Part shown: one piece after another, positions 8,383-16,935 of the stretch
Numbering within the stretch: the stretch's first letter is position 1
Layout of the letters: every line of letters starts with the position of its first letter
Assembly (NCBI GenBank): GCA_035606695.1
Contig: DATNEW010000050.1
Location: 62,001-126,000 of the forward strand
Direction: 5' to 3'
Source: Gemmatimonadaceae bacterium
Lineage (GTDB): Bacteria; Gemmatimonadota; Gemmatimonadetes; Gemmatimonadales; Gemmatimonadaceae
DNA: 64,000 nucleotides
The notes under the pieces: generated by a model
Told to the model about the DNA's origin: nothing
The model's input: the letters and a program-made list of their open reading frames with translations, nothing else
Database searches by the model: none
Position numbers and translations under genes: made by a program

Positions 8383-9410
8383 GCCGGGACATCCTCCCCG
8401 GCGAGGTCGAGGGGATCGAGATCTTCTTCGCCCTTCCACAGGCTCGACACCGCGCGCGCGTCGATGCCACGCTCGGTCAGCAATCGCACGAGCGGTTCAC
8501 GCGTTCCGTGCGTCACCCACACTCGCTCGGCCCCGCTTCCCTCCACGGCCGCGAGCAGCGACGGCCAATCGACGTGATCCGAGAGCACGAATCCACGATC
8601 GACCGCGCGGCGCCGGCGCGCACCGCGCACGCGCATCCAGCCAGACGCGAACCCCGTCGAGATTTCACCGAAGCGGCGCAGCCACGTACTACCCGACGCC
8701 GACGGCGGTGCGACGATCAAGCTGCCGGCGAAGCCGTGCCCGCGAGGCAGATCGCCGGCATAACGCGTGTTCGCGATTCGAACATCGGCTGCGCGATAAT
8801 CCGCGTTCAATCGCTCGACGGCGCCGTGCGTGTAGATCGGGCCGATGTCACAGTCAGCGAGGCCGGCGAGCAATCGCTGCGCTTTGCCGAGCGCGTAGCC
8901 GAAGAGCACGGACGCGCGGCCGGCGTGCGCGTTCGTCTGCCACCACGCGCGGATCTGATCGAACACTTGCCACTCGGGCGGCCATCGGTAGATCGGCAAG
9001 CCGAAGGTGCTTTCGGTAATGAAGGTGTGGCATCGTACGAGCTCGAATGGCGAGCACGTCGGATCCGGATCCGTCTTGTAGTCGCCCGAAACCACCCACA
9101 CCTCGCCCTGGTGTTCGACGCGCACTTGTGCCGAGCCGAGGATGTGACCCGCCGGATGCAGTGAGACGCGAACGCCGTTGATGTTCACAGCCTCGCCCCA
9201 TTCCACGGCCTGAATCGGGGACTCGGCGCCAAGTCGTGTGCGAAGCACACCCGCGCCCTCGCGCGAACAGAGGTAGTTCGCCGAGCCCCAACGCGCGTGG
9301 TCGCCGTGTGCGTGTGTGATCACCGCGCGAGACACCGGCTCCCACGGATCGACGTAGAAGTCGCCGGCCGAGCAGTAGAGTCCGCGTTCGTTCAGGCGCA
9401 GCAGGGTCAT
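8379..9410 (-). CDS. Ligase-associated DNA exonuclease (metallo-beta-lactamase fold)
   Basis: A 343-residue member of the metallo-beta-lactamase/beta-CASP superfamily. The zinc motif THAHGDHA gives H33, H35, D37 and H38; further ligands are plausible in HPAGHILGS and SGDYKTDPD, with a late SDHVDWP segment typical of beta-CASP enzymes. It matches the ligase-associated exonuclease group, thought to trim DNA ends before sealing. It is the first gene of the pair with the ligase (GTGA overlap) and is divergent from the S9 peptidase across a 165-bp intergenic region. Confidence 0.85.
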   Translation of the reverse strand: MTLLRLNERGLYCSAGDFYVDPWEPVSRAVITHAHGDHARWGSANYLCSREGAGVLRTRLGAESPIQAVEWGEAVNINGVRVSLHPAGHILGSAQVRVEHQGEVWVVSGDYKTDPDPTCSPFELVRCHTFITESTFGLPIYRWPPEWQVFDQIRAWWQTNAHAGRASVLFGYALGKAQRLLAGLADCDIGPIYTHGAVERLNADYRAADVRIANTRYAGDLPRGHGFAGSLIVAPPSASGSTWLRRFGEISTGFASGWMRVRGARRRRAVDRGFVLSDHVDWPSLLAAVEGSGAERVWVTHGTREPLVRLLTERGIDARAVSSLWKGEEDLDPLDLAGEDVPA

Positions 9411-9575
9411 CGCCCTTTTGAGGGTGTCAGAGATCGTGCCGTGCTGGACGGCATCGAGCGTTGCCTGGCTAGCGGCGAGCGCGCACGGGACGCAAAATCA
9501 TGGATGCAACGGTCTGGCTCGCCAGAGCGTTTGCCTGATGACCTTCCAGAGCGTCCCACCTCCTCGAGATTGATC

Positions 9576-11996
9576 ATGTCACGCATTCGTTCGTCCGCCT
9601 GCGCGTCGCTCGTTCCACTTGTTGCGCTCGTCGCTGGGGCGGTGCCGGCGGCCGCGCAGAATCACACGCCGTCGCGTCAGGAAGGACCGCAATACCACGC
9701 GAAAGCGGCCGCGGTCGCCCCGGAGCGAGTGGCCGGACCGACGCTCGAGCAATTCATGTCGCCGCCGTCGCCGCTCGAGATGGGCGCCGCCAAAAAAGCG
9801 GATCGCCTGGCGTGGGTCACGTACGAGCGCGGCATGCGCAACGTGTACACGGCCGTCGCGCCGGCGTACAAGGCGGTGCGCCTCACCAACTTCATGAACG
9901 ATGACGGCGTCGACGTCAGCTCGGTGAAATTGTCCGACGACGGCTCCGTCGCGATCTTCGTGCGCGGATCCGCGCAGAATCGCGCGGGTTGGGTTGCGAA
10001 TCCGTCGCACGATCCGGCGGGCCCCGATCGCGCGGTGTGGGCAGCGAAGACCGATGGCAGCGGCGCGTGGCGGCTTGCATCGATCGCCAACACCGAGACG
10101 CAGCAAGCCGGCGGATTCGGCGGCCGCGGCGGGAGTGGTCCCGAGCTTTCGCCGGACGGCAAGCATGTTGTCTTCGTGCGGGACGGGCAGATCTTCCATG
10201 CACGTGTCGCGAAAGGCGTAACGGCTGGCATCGACACGGGCGGCGTGCCGTTCATCAAGGAGTGGGGTCGTCAGAGCAGTCCGGTGTGGTCGCCCGACGG
10301 ATCGAAGCTCGCGTTCGTGAGCACGCGCGACAATCACTCGTTCGTCGGCGTGTTCGACATGAAGACGCGTCGCGTCGATTTCGTATCGCCGAGTGTGGAC
10401 TTTGATACCGCGCCGGTGTGGTCGGCGGATGGGAAGCAGATCGCGTTCATTCGTCGCCCCGGCACGCCGTTCGGGAATCAGGCGCAGCAAGGCGCCGGCG
10501 GCATTGGTGGCCCCGCGGGTCCGGCCGCGGCGCGCGGTGGTCGCGGCGGGAACGGAGGCGGTGGACGCGGCGGTCGTGGCGGCTTCGGCCAGGCGAACGA
10601 CTCGACTCCGCAACGCATCGATGGCCTGTATCGCGCGGCGTTCCCGGGCGGCTACACGTTGTCGTTCATGGTCGCCGACGTCGCGACTGGCAGAGCGCGC
10701 GAGTTCTGGCACAATCAGCCGAACGAGCGCGTGTTCAACGCGATCAACGGCATTGAGTGGGCGGGCGATCACGTCGTCTTCACCGCGCAACGTCCGAACG
10801 ACGAGTGGGATCGCTGGTTCTCTGTCCCGGTGAGCGGCAGCGGATACGCGGAGCCCGTGCTGTTGACGACGACCGACGGCTTGATCAACGACGGCGTCGC
10901 CGATCGCACGTTCGTGACGACGACGGTGTCGCGCGATGGCAAGACGTTTTACTACGCGACGAACGCCAAGGACATCGAGAAGCGGCACGTCTGGGCCGTG
11001 CCGGTGACGGGCGGTACGCCGCGCCAGATCTCGACCGACGACGGTGTCGAAGTCTCGCCGACGCTGCTCGCCGACGGAAAGTCGATGGCCGTGCTGTACT
11101 TCGGCGCGAGTCAACCCGCGTCGGTGGGCATTGTCCCGGTCGACGGCGGTTCGACGAAGATCGTGTATCCGACGGCGGCGATGCTCAAGGATTTCCCGCA
11201 GAGCGCGCACGTGACGCCGGAGATCGTGATCACGCACGCCGCCGATGGTTTAGAGATTCATAATCAGCTGTTCCTGCCCAAGGATCTCAAGCCGGGCGAG
11301 AAGCGGCCGGCGGTGGTGTTCGTGCACGGCGGGCCGGTGCGGCAGATGCTCCCCGCCTACCACTACATGCAGTTCTATCATTGGGCGTACGCGTACAACG
11401 AGTACCTCGCGTCGCAGGGATACATCGTCCTCTCGATCAACTACCGCAGCGGCATCGGCTACGGCAACTCGTTCCGCCGCGCGCCGAACACCGAAGGGCG
11501 CGGCAACTCCGAGTATCAGGACGTGCTGGCGGGCGGCAAATACCTGCAGTCACGCCCGGACGTCGATCCGGCCCGCGTCGGCATCTGGGGCCTGTCGTAT
11601 GGCGGCCTGCTCACCTCGCAGGCTCTCGCGCGCAACTCGGACATTTTCGTGGCGGGCGTGGACATGGCGGGCGTCCACCTCTACGGCAGCTCACTCGATT
11701 CGACGAACCTCGCGTATCAGTCGTCATCGGCGGCGCACATCAACACCTGGAAATCGCCGGTGTACCTGGTGCAGGGCGACGACGACCGCAATGTGGATTT
11801 CTCGCAGACGATCGGTCTCGTGCAGCTCCTGCGCGCGCACGGCATCTATTATGAGCTCACCGTGAACCCGGACGACACGCACGAGTCGTTGATTCACAGC
11901 CGGTGGATCGCCGTCTGGAACCACAGCACGGACTTCCTGCACCGCTTCCTGTGGGAGAAGCAGGCGCCGCCGGTCATGACGACGTCGAACAAGTGA
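9576..11996 (+). CDS. Secreted S9-family serine peptidase (prolyl oligopeptidase/DPP-like)
   Basis: An 806-residue protein from ATG 9576 with a signal peptide ending in PAAAQ. A WD40-like propeller region (repeats such as SPDGKHVVFV and SPDGSKLAFVS) is followed by an alpha/beta hydrolase domain. The triad is readable: S674 in GLSYGG, D737 in GDDDRNV and H769 in DDTHES. A glycine/arginine-rich low-complexity insert of about 35 residues interrupts the propeller near residues 305-345. Such enzymes clip dipeptides or short peptides outside the cytoplasm. An in-frame reading from 9297 overlaps the divergent exonuclease gene and was not used. Confidence 0.88.
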   Translation: MSRIRSSACASLVPLVALVAGAVPAAAQNHTPSRQEGPQYHAKAAAVAPERVAGPTLEQFMSPPSPLEMGAAKKADRLAWVTYERGMRNVYTAVAPAYKAVRLTNFMNDDGVDVSSVKLSDDGSVAIFVRGSAQNRAGWVANPSHDPAGPDRAVWAAKTDGSGAWRLASIANTETQQAGGFGGRGGSGPELSPDGKHVVFVRDGQIFHARVAKGVTAGIDTGGVPFIKEWGRQSSPVWSPDGSKLAFVSTRDNHSFVGVFDMKTRRVDFVSPSVDFDTAPVWSADGKQIAFIRRPGTPFGNQAQQGAGGIGGPAGPAAARGGRGGNGGGGRGGRGGFGQANDSTPQRIDGLYRAAFPGGYTLSFMVADVATGRAREFWHNQPNERVFNAINGIEWAGDHVVFTAQRPNDEWDRWFSVPVSGSGYAEPVLLTTTDGLINDGVADRTFVTTTVSRDGKTFYYATNAKDIEKRHVWAVPVTGGTPRQISTDDGVEVSPTLLADGKSMAVLYFGASQPASVGIVPVDGGSTKIVYPTAAMLKDFPQSAHVTPEIVITHAADGLEIHNQLFLPKDLKPGEKRPAVVFVHGGPVRQMLPAYHYMQFYHWAYAYNEYLASQGYIVLSINYRSGIGYGNSFRRAPNTEGRGNSEYQDVLAGGKYLQSRPDVDPARVGIWGLSYGGLLTSQALARNSDIFVAGVDMAGVHLYGSSLDSTNLAYQSSSAAHINTWKSPVYLVQGDDDRNVDFSQTIGLVQLLRAHGIYYELTVNPDDTHESLIHSRWIAVWNHSTDFLHRFLWEKQAPPVMTTSNK

Positions 11997-12003
11997 TGCT
12001 CGA

Positions 12004-12507
12004 ATGAACTCGCCGCTCCGCATCGCCTTCTACTACGCCCTGTTGCTGGCGGTCGTGAGCGTTTTAGTATTACAGTATACGAAACAGGCGATGTTGCCGC
12101 GGACGCAAACGCCGGCCGTGTGGGTCGCGGTCGGCGTCTCGCTCGTGTCGGTGGTCGTGCTGCGGTCGGGGTGGATGCGCGGAAACGCATGGAAGAGCGA
12201 TCAGGCGCGGCTGGGCACGATCGTCAACGACTTCTACGAGCCGCGCCGCGAGGCGCTCTCGAACGGCTTCGCGGTCGCGGGCGGAGTGTTTCTCTCACTC
12301 TGGTGGGCCACCGCGACCTGGAGTGTCGTACTCGGCGGCGTGCGACGACACGTGGCGGGACGCGGGCTGGCCGACTTCGAGATCGCCGCCGTCGTCGGTG
12401 CGATCACCGGCGGCCTCTTCGGTGCAGTGATCGGACTCGTCGTCGGACACATCTGGGAAACGCGCCACCGCCGCGCGCGACTCGCTCGGAGCGTAGCGAA
12501 TGCCTGA
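12004..12507 (+). CDS. Hypothetical integral membrane protein
   Basis: A 167-residue protein starting 7 bp after the S9 peptidase. It has about four hydrophobic segments: residues 8-25, 39-53, 80-100 and 128-148. The last is Gly-rich (AAVVGAITGGLFGAVIGLVV) and may pack tightly in the membrane. No family recognised. Its stop overlaps the next start by 8 bp (ATGCCTGA), so it is first in a four-gene run ending with the Nudix gene. Confidence 0.6.
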   Translation: MNSPLRIAFYYALLLAVVSVLVLQYTKQAMLPRTQTPAVWVAVGVSLVSVVVLRSGWMRGNAWKSDQARLGTIVNDFYEPRREALSNGFAVAGGVFLSLWWATATWSVVLGGVRRHVAGRGLADFEIAAVVGAITGGLFGAVIGLVVGHIWETRHRRARLARSVANA

Positions 12508-13024
12508 CCTCGTGATCCGAATCAAGAAGAAGACGGATGGCTCCGCCGCGCTGAGCTGCACGCGCGCCGACGGCTCGGTGACGTGGCAGCGGCAGGAAGG
12601 CTCGCAGGGCCGCTTCTTTCCGCTCCACGATCTCACGCACTTTGCCGTCGAGTCGACCTTGGGATTTCGCCGCGCGTTTTACGGATTGGTCGCCGAGGGT
12701 TGGGACATCGGCTCGTTCGAGGCGAACGGGGTTGCCGCGATTCCCGACGAAGCGCTTCTTGCGGAGTTGATCGTCGGGTTCCTCGACGTCGAGCGCGCCA
12801 GTGGTCAGCGGGATTCAGCGGAAGACTTCAACTGGAAGATCGATACGTATTGCAATGAGCACGGGCTGCCGCCAACGACGTTCCGCATGACCGCCGAGCG
12901 ACTCGACGCCATTCGTCGTCGCCGCGCCGCGCTGTTCGATCGCTGGTCCGCGGTGCCGGCCGGCGAAGCCCTCGAGCTCACGTTCGACCGAACCGGAGAC
13001 ACCAACGCCGCGGTGGGCGCGTAG
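12500..13024 (+). CDS. Hypothetical cytoplasmic protein
   Basis: A 174-residue protein overlapping the membrane protein gene by 8 bp. No named family recognised. A conserved-looking core FFPLHDLTHFAVESTLGFRRAFYGLVAEGW suggests a compact helical fold with two histidines that could bind a ligand or metal. No export signal. Part of the 12.0-13.7 kb operon. Confidence 0.6.
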   Translation: MPDLVIRIKKKTDGSAALSCTRADGSVTWQRQEGSQGRFFPLHDLTHFAVESTLGFRRAFYGLVAEGWDIGSFEANGVAAIPDEALLAELIVGFLDVERASGQRDSAEDFNWKIDTYCNEHGLPPTTFRMTAERLDAIRRRRAALFDRWSAVPAGEALELTFDRTGDTNAAVGA

Positions 13025-13032
13025 GAATCGTC

Positions 13033-13266
13033 ATGGACAACGCCGACATTCCTCCGACCCAGCCGAGTGGCGCGCTCGTGCCTCCACCGCGCGGACCGCG
13101 CACCGCGGTCGCGACGGCCACGCCCGAACCGCCCAATCGCCACGCGCGCCATCCCGATTCGTGGATTCGCCGCAACGCATTTCAGCAATTCGTCGCGCGC
13201 ACGCTCGACGCGGTTGACGATTTCGCGGACACCGTCGCGGCCGGACTCGGCCTCCGTCATCGGTGA
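13033..13266 (+). CDS. Small hypothetical protein
   Basis: A 77-residue protein: a Pro-rich, probably disordered first half and a helical second half (RNAFQQFVARTLDAVDDFADTVAAGL). It begins 8 bp after the previous stop, and its TGA overlaps the GTG of the Nudix gene (GTGA), which supports a real, translated gene despite its size. Function unknown. Confidence 0.55.
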   Translation: MDNADIPPTQPSGALVPPPRGPRTAVATATPEPPNRHARHPDSWIRRNAFQQFVARTLDAVDDFADTVAAGLGLRHR

Positions 13267-13733
13267 CGGCTCGCGCCGCGGTCAGCGCGGGGCTGTTGCT
13301 GTTTCGACGTTCGCACGGCGCGTTGGAGGTGTTTCTCGCGCATCCGGGGGGACCGTTCTGGTCCAAGCGCGACGCGGCGGCTTGGACGATTCCGAAAGGC
13401 ATCGTCGACGAGGGCGAAGATCTCCTCGACGGAGCACGCCGCGAATTCCGCGAGGAGACGAGCATCGAACCCGCGGGGCCGTTCCTTCCACTCGGCGCGA
13501 TCAAGCAAAAGGCCGGCAAGACGGTTCACGCCTGGGCCTGGGAAGGCGACGCGGATCCCGATGCGATTCAGAGCAACAGCATGCGCACGGAGTGGCCGCG
13601 CGGATCGGGACGGTGGATCGAGTTTCCGGAAGTCGATCGTTGCGCCTGGTTCGATGTGGCGACGGCGCGTGAAAAAATGAACGCCGCGCAAGCCGCGTTC
13701 GTGGATCGTCTCGTGGCGCTCGTCGGGGCGTAG
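13263..13733 (+). CDS. Nudix hydrolase
   Basis: A 156-residue protein from GTG 13263. The Nudix box is present: G at the start of GIVDEGEDL, then the catalytic helix RREFREETSI. The PKG that precedes the box (WTIPKGIVDEGE) is common in (di)nucleoside polyphosphate hydrolases. It removes nucleoside diphosphate linked to another moiety; the exact substrate is unknown. It closes the operon that begins with the membrane protein at 12004. Confidence 0.85.
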   Translation: MTARAAVSAGLLLFRRSHGALEVFLAHPGGPFWSKRDAAAWTIPKGIVDEGEDLLDGARREFREETSIEPAGPFLPLGAIKQKAGKTVHAWAWEGDADPDAIQSNSMRTEWPRGSGRWIEFPEVDRCAWFDVATAREKMNAAQAAFVDRLVALVGA

Positions 13734-13739
13734 GGCGTT

Positions 13740-13778
13740 CGAGAGGGTACCGCGTTCGGACGTACGAGAGTGTACCGC
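13740..13778. repeat. Short direct repeat in convergent intergenic space
   Basis: Two near-identical 14-bp copies, CGAGAGGGTACCGC (13740-13753) and CGAGAGTGTACCGC (13765-13778), 25 bp apart. They lie in the 122-bp gap between the Nudix gene and the convergent hypothetical gene. The same gap holds CTCGCGCGCGAG near its right end, a possible stop-site hairpin. No function assigned. Confidence 0.4.
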
Positions 13779-13855
13779 TCGCCGGGAGACATCCCCGGCC
13801 CGGAGCGATCGACTCTGTCCACGGTCATCGACGTGCGAGACTCGCGCGCGCGAGA

Positions 13856-14224
13856 CTAACGCGCGCCTCGACGCTCCCAGTATGACTCGTCGGCGATCAG
13901 CACATCGAGCTCGATCGCGCTCGCACCCTCCTCGACCGAATAGTCCGCGATGTGAATCGCCGACGTCGGAATTGGCGCGCCGTTCGCATCCTGCAGCTCG
14001 AGCTGCAACGCATCGCGCGCCTTGTAGTAGCGCGCGAGCACCGTTTCATCTCGCGCTGATCCGTCGCGCGGCACCGCGTGCGCGAAGAGTCGAAAGACAG
14101 GCTGCACGAGCTCGTAGCCAAGTCCGGGACGAAACGCTCCCCACGCGCGACCGGTGCCGGGCTCGATGTGCTCGAGCTCCGAGTGGCCGACGATGACGCC
14201 GTGCAGGCGCAGCGTATGTCGCAC
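13856..14224 (-). CDS. Hypothetical cytoplasmic protein
   Basis: A 122-residue beta-rich protein, the last gene of the minus-strand operon that starts at 18122. The N-terminus (LRLHGVIVGHSELEH) and GRAWGAFRPGLGYELVQPVF recall small uncharacterised cytosolic proteins; no catalytic motif is visible. It starts only 2 bp after the TonB-like gene stops, so coupling is likely. Function unknown. Confidence 0.55.
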   Translation of the reverse strand: MRHTLRLHGVIVGHSELEHIEPGTGRAWGAFRPGLGYELVQPVFRLFAHAVPRDGSARDETVLARYYKARDALQLELQDANGAPIPTSAIHIADYSVEEGASAIELDVLIADESYWERRGAR

Positions 14225-14226
14225 GA

Positions 14227-14943
14227 TTATGGTTTTTTGACCCTGGGCGCCACGGTGTTCGTGTCGGTGATGCGGAAGCTGAACTGCTGTTGCACCAGCT
14301 GCCGCACCTTGGCCGTGCCGATCTTCGCCGGCGAAAAGCGCATGTAGGGCAACGCTTCACGCACGGACGTCACGAAGTCGTTGTGCGTCGCCTTGAGCAC
14401 GATGAACGTCGTCGTGTCGGCGAATCCCGTCGTGTCCACCACGTATTGAGCGTCCACGTATCCCTGAATGTGTTGCGCCAGCAACTTGAGTGGATACGCC
14501 GGCGCCGCGCTCGATGTCGAGCGCACCGCGGCGGTGTCCACGTCGAGTACCGAATATACGGAGTCCTGCCCCGTCGCCGGCGGACCAGCGCGCGTGGCGA
14601 CGGTGTCAGTTGCCGTCGTCGCCGTGTCGCGCCCAACGGTTTGATCGGCCGACGTCGGACGCGCCTCGCCCATCATGCGCGCGCCTTCGCCCGTCCCCGG
14701 GCCCTCGATTGGCGCCTTCACATACGTCACGCGTTCCGTCTTTTCGCCGCCGGCGGTTGGCGCGCGGTCCGGCGGCGGAATGTAGAAGACGTGATTCGCG
14801 ATGCTGCCCTGCTCGACGTTCGGCTGCGGCAGCGTCGCGAACACCCAGGCCGTGATCGCCGCGGCGTGAAACACGACGCTGACCACCGCGGCCACGAGCG
14901 CGGTGATACGCACCGCGCGCGAGCTCAACCACCAGCGCATCAT
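14227..14943 (-). CDS. TonB-like periplasmic energy-transducer protein
   Basis: A 238-residue protein from ATG 14943, with a GAAGGGGGG ribosome-binding site just upstream. It has one N-terminal membrane anchor (residues 11-33), a long Thr/Ala/Pro-rich spacer and a C-terminal domain of about 85 residues resembling TonB_C (YPLKLLAQHIQGYV, DTTGFADTTTF, VREALPYMRFSPAKIG). This is the layout of energy transducers that span the periplasm to outer-membrane receptors. No ExbB or ExbD is nearby, and the spacer lacks the Pro-Glu/Pro-Lys repeats of classical TonB, so it may be a structural relative instead. Confidence 0.65.
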   Translation of the reverse strand: MMRWWLSSRAVRITALVAAVVSVVFHAAAITAWVFATLPQPNVEQGSIANHVFYIPPPDRAPTAGGEKTERVTYVKAPIEGPGTGEGARMMGEARPTSADQTVGRDTATTATDTVATRAGPPATGQDSVYSVLDVDTAAVRSTSSAAPAYPLKLLAQHIQGYVDAQYVVDTTGFADTTTFIVLKATHNDFVTSVREALPYMRFSPAKIGTAKVRQLVQQQFSFRITDTNTVAPRVKKP

Positions 14944-14986
14944 ATGCCCCCCTTCGCCGATGCGCGACGACGACTGCGTGATTCGC

Positions 14987-15523
14987 TTACGTCCAGTACC
15001 GCTCGCGGAGCAGCCCGACGTGATGCCGCTCATGCCCCGCCACGATGTACAACAGCGCCCTCGGCGTAATCTCGGCGCCGTTGGCCGAGCCGCGGCGCGT
15101 CAACTCGTCTTCGTCGAGCTGGCGGGCGAGGTGAATCGTCGCGGTGCGGACGACTTGCAGCTCCTCGAGCAAATCATCGAGCGACCGGCGCGAGAAATTC
15201 GCATTGGTCACGAACGCGTTCTCGTCGAATCCGGGAAGATTGGTCTGGTCGTTGCGCGCGACGCGCAGTGTGCGATATGCGAATATGCGTTCACAATCCG
15301 ACAGATGGCCAACCACTTCTTTCATGGTCCACTTGCCGGGTGCGTACGCGAAGTCCGCCCGATCGCCGTGCGCGCGAATCTGCGCGACGGAATCGATGAG
15401 CTGCTCGCGCAGCAGGGACAGCAGATCGCCGTCCGGCACCTGCGAGATGTACTTGCCGTAATACGACAAGTATTCGTCGGCTTGCGGACGAAGGATCGCT
15501 GTCGTCGAGGTAGTGGTGGTCAT
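14987..15523 (-). CDS. DinB-fold family protein
   Basis: A 178-residue four-helix-bundle protein. The metal-site histidines typical of DinB/YfiT proteins are in place: VVGHLSDCERIFAYR around residue 70 and HERHHVGLLRERYW at the C-terminus. Members bind a divalent metal; many are thiol-transferases or of unknown role. Its ATG overlaps the stop of the transporter gene as ATGA, so the two are co-translated. Confidence 0.8.
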   Translation of the reverse strand: MTTTTSTTAILRPQADEYLSYYGKYISQVPDGDLLSLLREQLIDSVAQIRAHGDRADFAYAPGKWTMKEVVGHLSDCERIFAYRTLRVARNDQTNLPGFDENAFVTNANFSRRSLDDLLEELQVVRTATIHLARQLDEDELTRRGSANGAEITPRALLYIVAGHERHHVGLLRERYWT

Positions 15524-16935
15524 AACGGTTGGCGTGAAGGTTCAACGATCCCCGGTCCCGACATCGGCCCCGACATCGGCCCCGACATCGGCCCCGAAGG
15601 CGAATACTGCCGAGCGGCATCGCCCGCGGCCAGCTGTGCCTGCCGGCGGCCGAGCCAGACCGCCAGTCCCAGCCAGATCGCCGATATCGGTACGGCGACG
15701 AACGAGATGCCGCCCAACCCCAGTCCAAGCGCCGCGAGCCCAGCATAGCTCCACGCGGCGAGCTGATCGCCGCCGCGATAGACGAACGTCTCGATGACGT
15801 TCTTCGCCTTATACTTGTCCTCGCGGCGTACTACCGTAAACAATACTTCGACCGCGGGATTCGTCACCGCGAAGTTCATTCCGCGCCGCGCGACGCTGAA
15901 CACCGCGACCGTCGCGAAGACCGGAAACGCGCCCAGCACGCCGAAGCCGAGCATGCTCACGACGGGCAGAACGGCGAGACCGACCACCAGGCCGAACCAG
16001 CGCAGGATGCGTCCCGTGAAGAACAGTTGCGTGATCACGGTGAGCGTTTGCGCCCCCAGCTCGAGGTCCGCCGAAATGGCCGTTCGCGCCGTCATCGTCG
16101 TGTAACGATGGCCGACGATGTCGGCCTGCGCGAAATACAGCACCGTGGATCCGAAGACATACAATATCTGGAATATGCAAATTCCAAAGAGATATGGCGA
16201 GTGCACCACGTGCGTGAACCCGGCCCACACGCTGCCGCCGATGACCTCGCGGTCGCGCGCGCCGTTCGGCCGAACGTCGTGCGCCGTCGACTCCAGCTTG
16301 AACACGGTGATGGTCAGCACCGCCAGCTCGATGAGCACCGCCGACACGAGCAGCATGTTCACCGCGCCGACGAACGGCGCGAGCGAGGCCGTCGCGGCCG
16401 ACCCGATGATCGATCCCGCCGTTCCGCCGACTCCGATGAATCCGAACACGCGCTTCGCCTGTTCGCTGCGCCATGAGTCGGCCATCAGCGTCCAGAAGAT
16501 CGACGTATTGAACAACGCATACACCGTGATCCAGACGTAGAACACGCGTCCCATCCAGAGAGCGACGGTCGATCCTTCGCCCGCGGCCACGAAACGCAGC
16601 ACCACGTAGAACACAAGGAACGACGCCGTAAAAAAGTGATATGAGATCGGAATCACTCGGCGCACGGGCAGGCGCGCGACCAGTCCGGAGAAAAGGGGAT
16701 TGCAGATGAGCGTGCCGGCGAGCGTCCCCATGAACAACCACGGCAGCTTGGTGACGCCCGACGCCGCGGCGACCGCTTCGCGAATCGGACGCAGCACGAA
16801 GTAGCTGCTCAGCAGGAAGAAGAAAAAGAAGAACGAGATCATCATCGGACGCACTTCATCCGCGCGCACGTCCACCGCGCGGCGAAGCAACCGATGCAAC
16901 CGACCTTCGTGCTGCCCTTCGGTTGCCGATGTCAT
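15520..16935 (-). CDS. Nucleotide-exchange-type/MFS-like membrane transporter
   Basis: A 471-residue protein with about 10-12 membrane helices, resembling the Tlc ADP/ATP-translocase-type carriers found also in free-living bacteria: RPMMISFFFFFFLLSSYFVLRPIREAV near the N-terminus and the KAKNVIETFVYRGGDQ motif in the second half are characteristic. In free-living bacteria the substrate is unknown. ATG 16935 shares a base with the stop of the upstream gene (TGATG). The C-terminus holds a short SGPM repeat encoded by a 12-bp DNA repeat. Confidence 0.75.
   Translation of the reverse strand: MTSATEGQHEGRLHRLLRRAVDVRADEVRPMMISFFFFFFLLSSYFVLRPIREAVAAASGVTKLPWLFMGTLAGTLICNPLFSGLVARLPVRRVIPISYHFFTASFLVFYVVLRFVAAGEGSTVALWMGRVFYVWITVYALFNTSIFWTLMADSWRSEQAKRVFGFIGVGGTAGSIIGSAATASLAPFVGAVNMLLVSAVLIELAVLTITVFKLESTAHDVRPNGARDREVIGGSVWAGFTHVVHSPYLFGICIFQILYVFGSTVLYFAQADIVGHRYTTMTARTAISADLELGAQTLTVITQLFFTGRILRWFGLVVGLAVLPVVSMLGFGVLGAFPVFATVAVFSVARRGMNFAVTNPAVEVLFTVVRREDKYKAKNVIETFVYRGGDQLAAWSYAGLAALGLGLGGISFVAVPISAIWLGLAVWLGRRQAQLAAGDAARQYSPSGPMSGPMSGPMSGPGIVEPSRQPL
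15557..15592. repeat. 12-bp tandem repeat, three copies
   Basis: Three exact copies of CCCGACATCGGC, each near-palindromic. It lies in the last codons of the transporter gene and encodes the repeated SGPM. Copy number is probably variable, and length change stays in frame. Confidence 0.75.
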
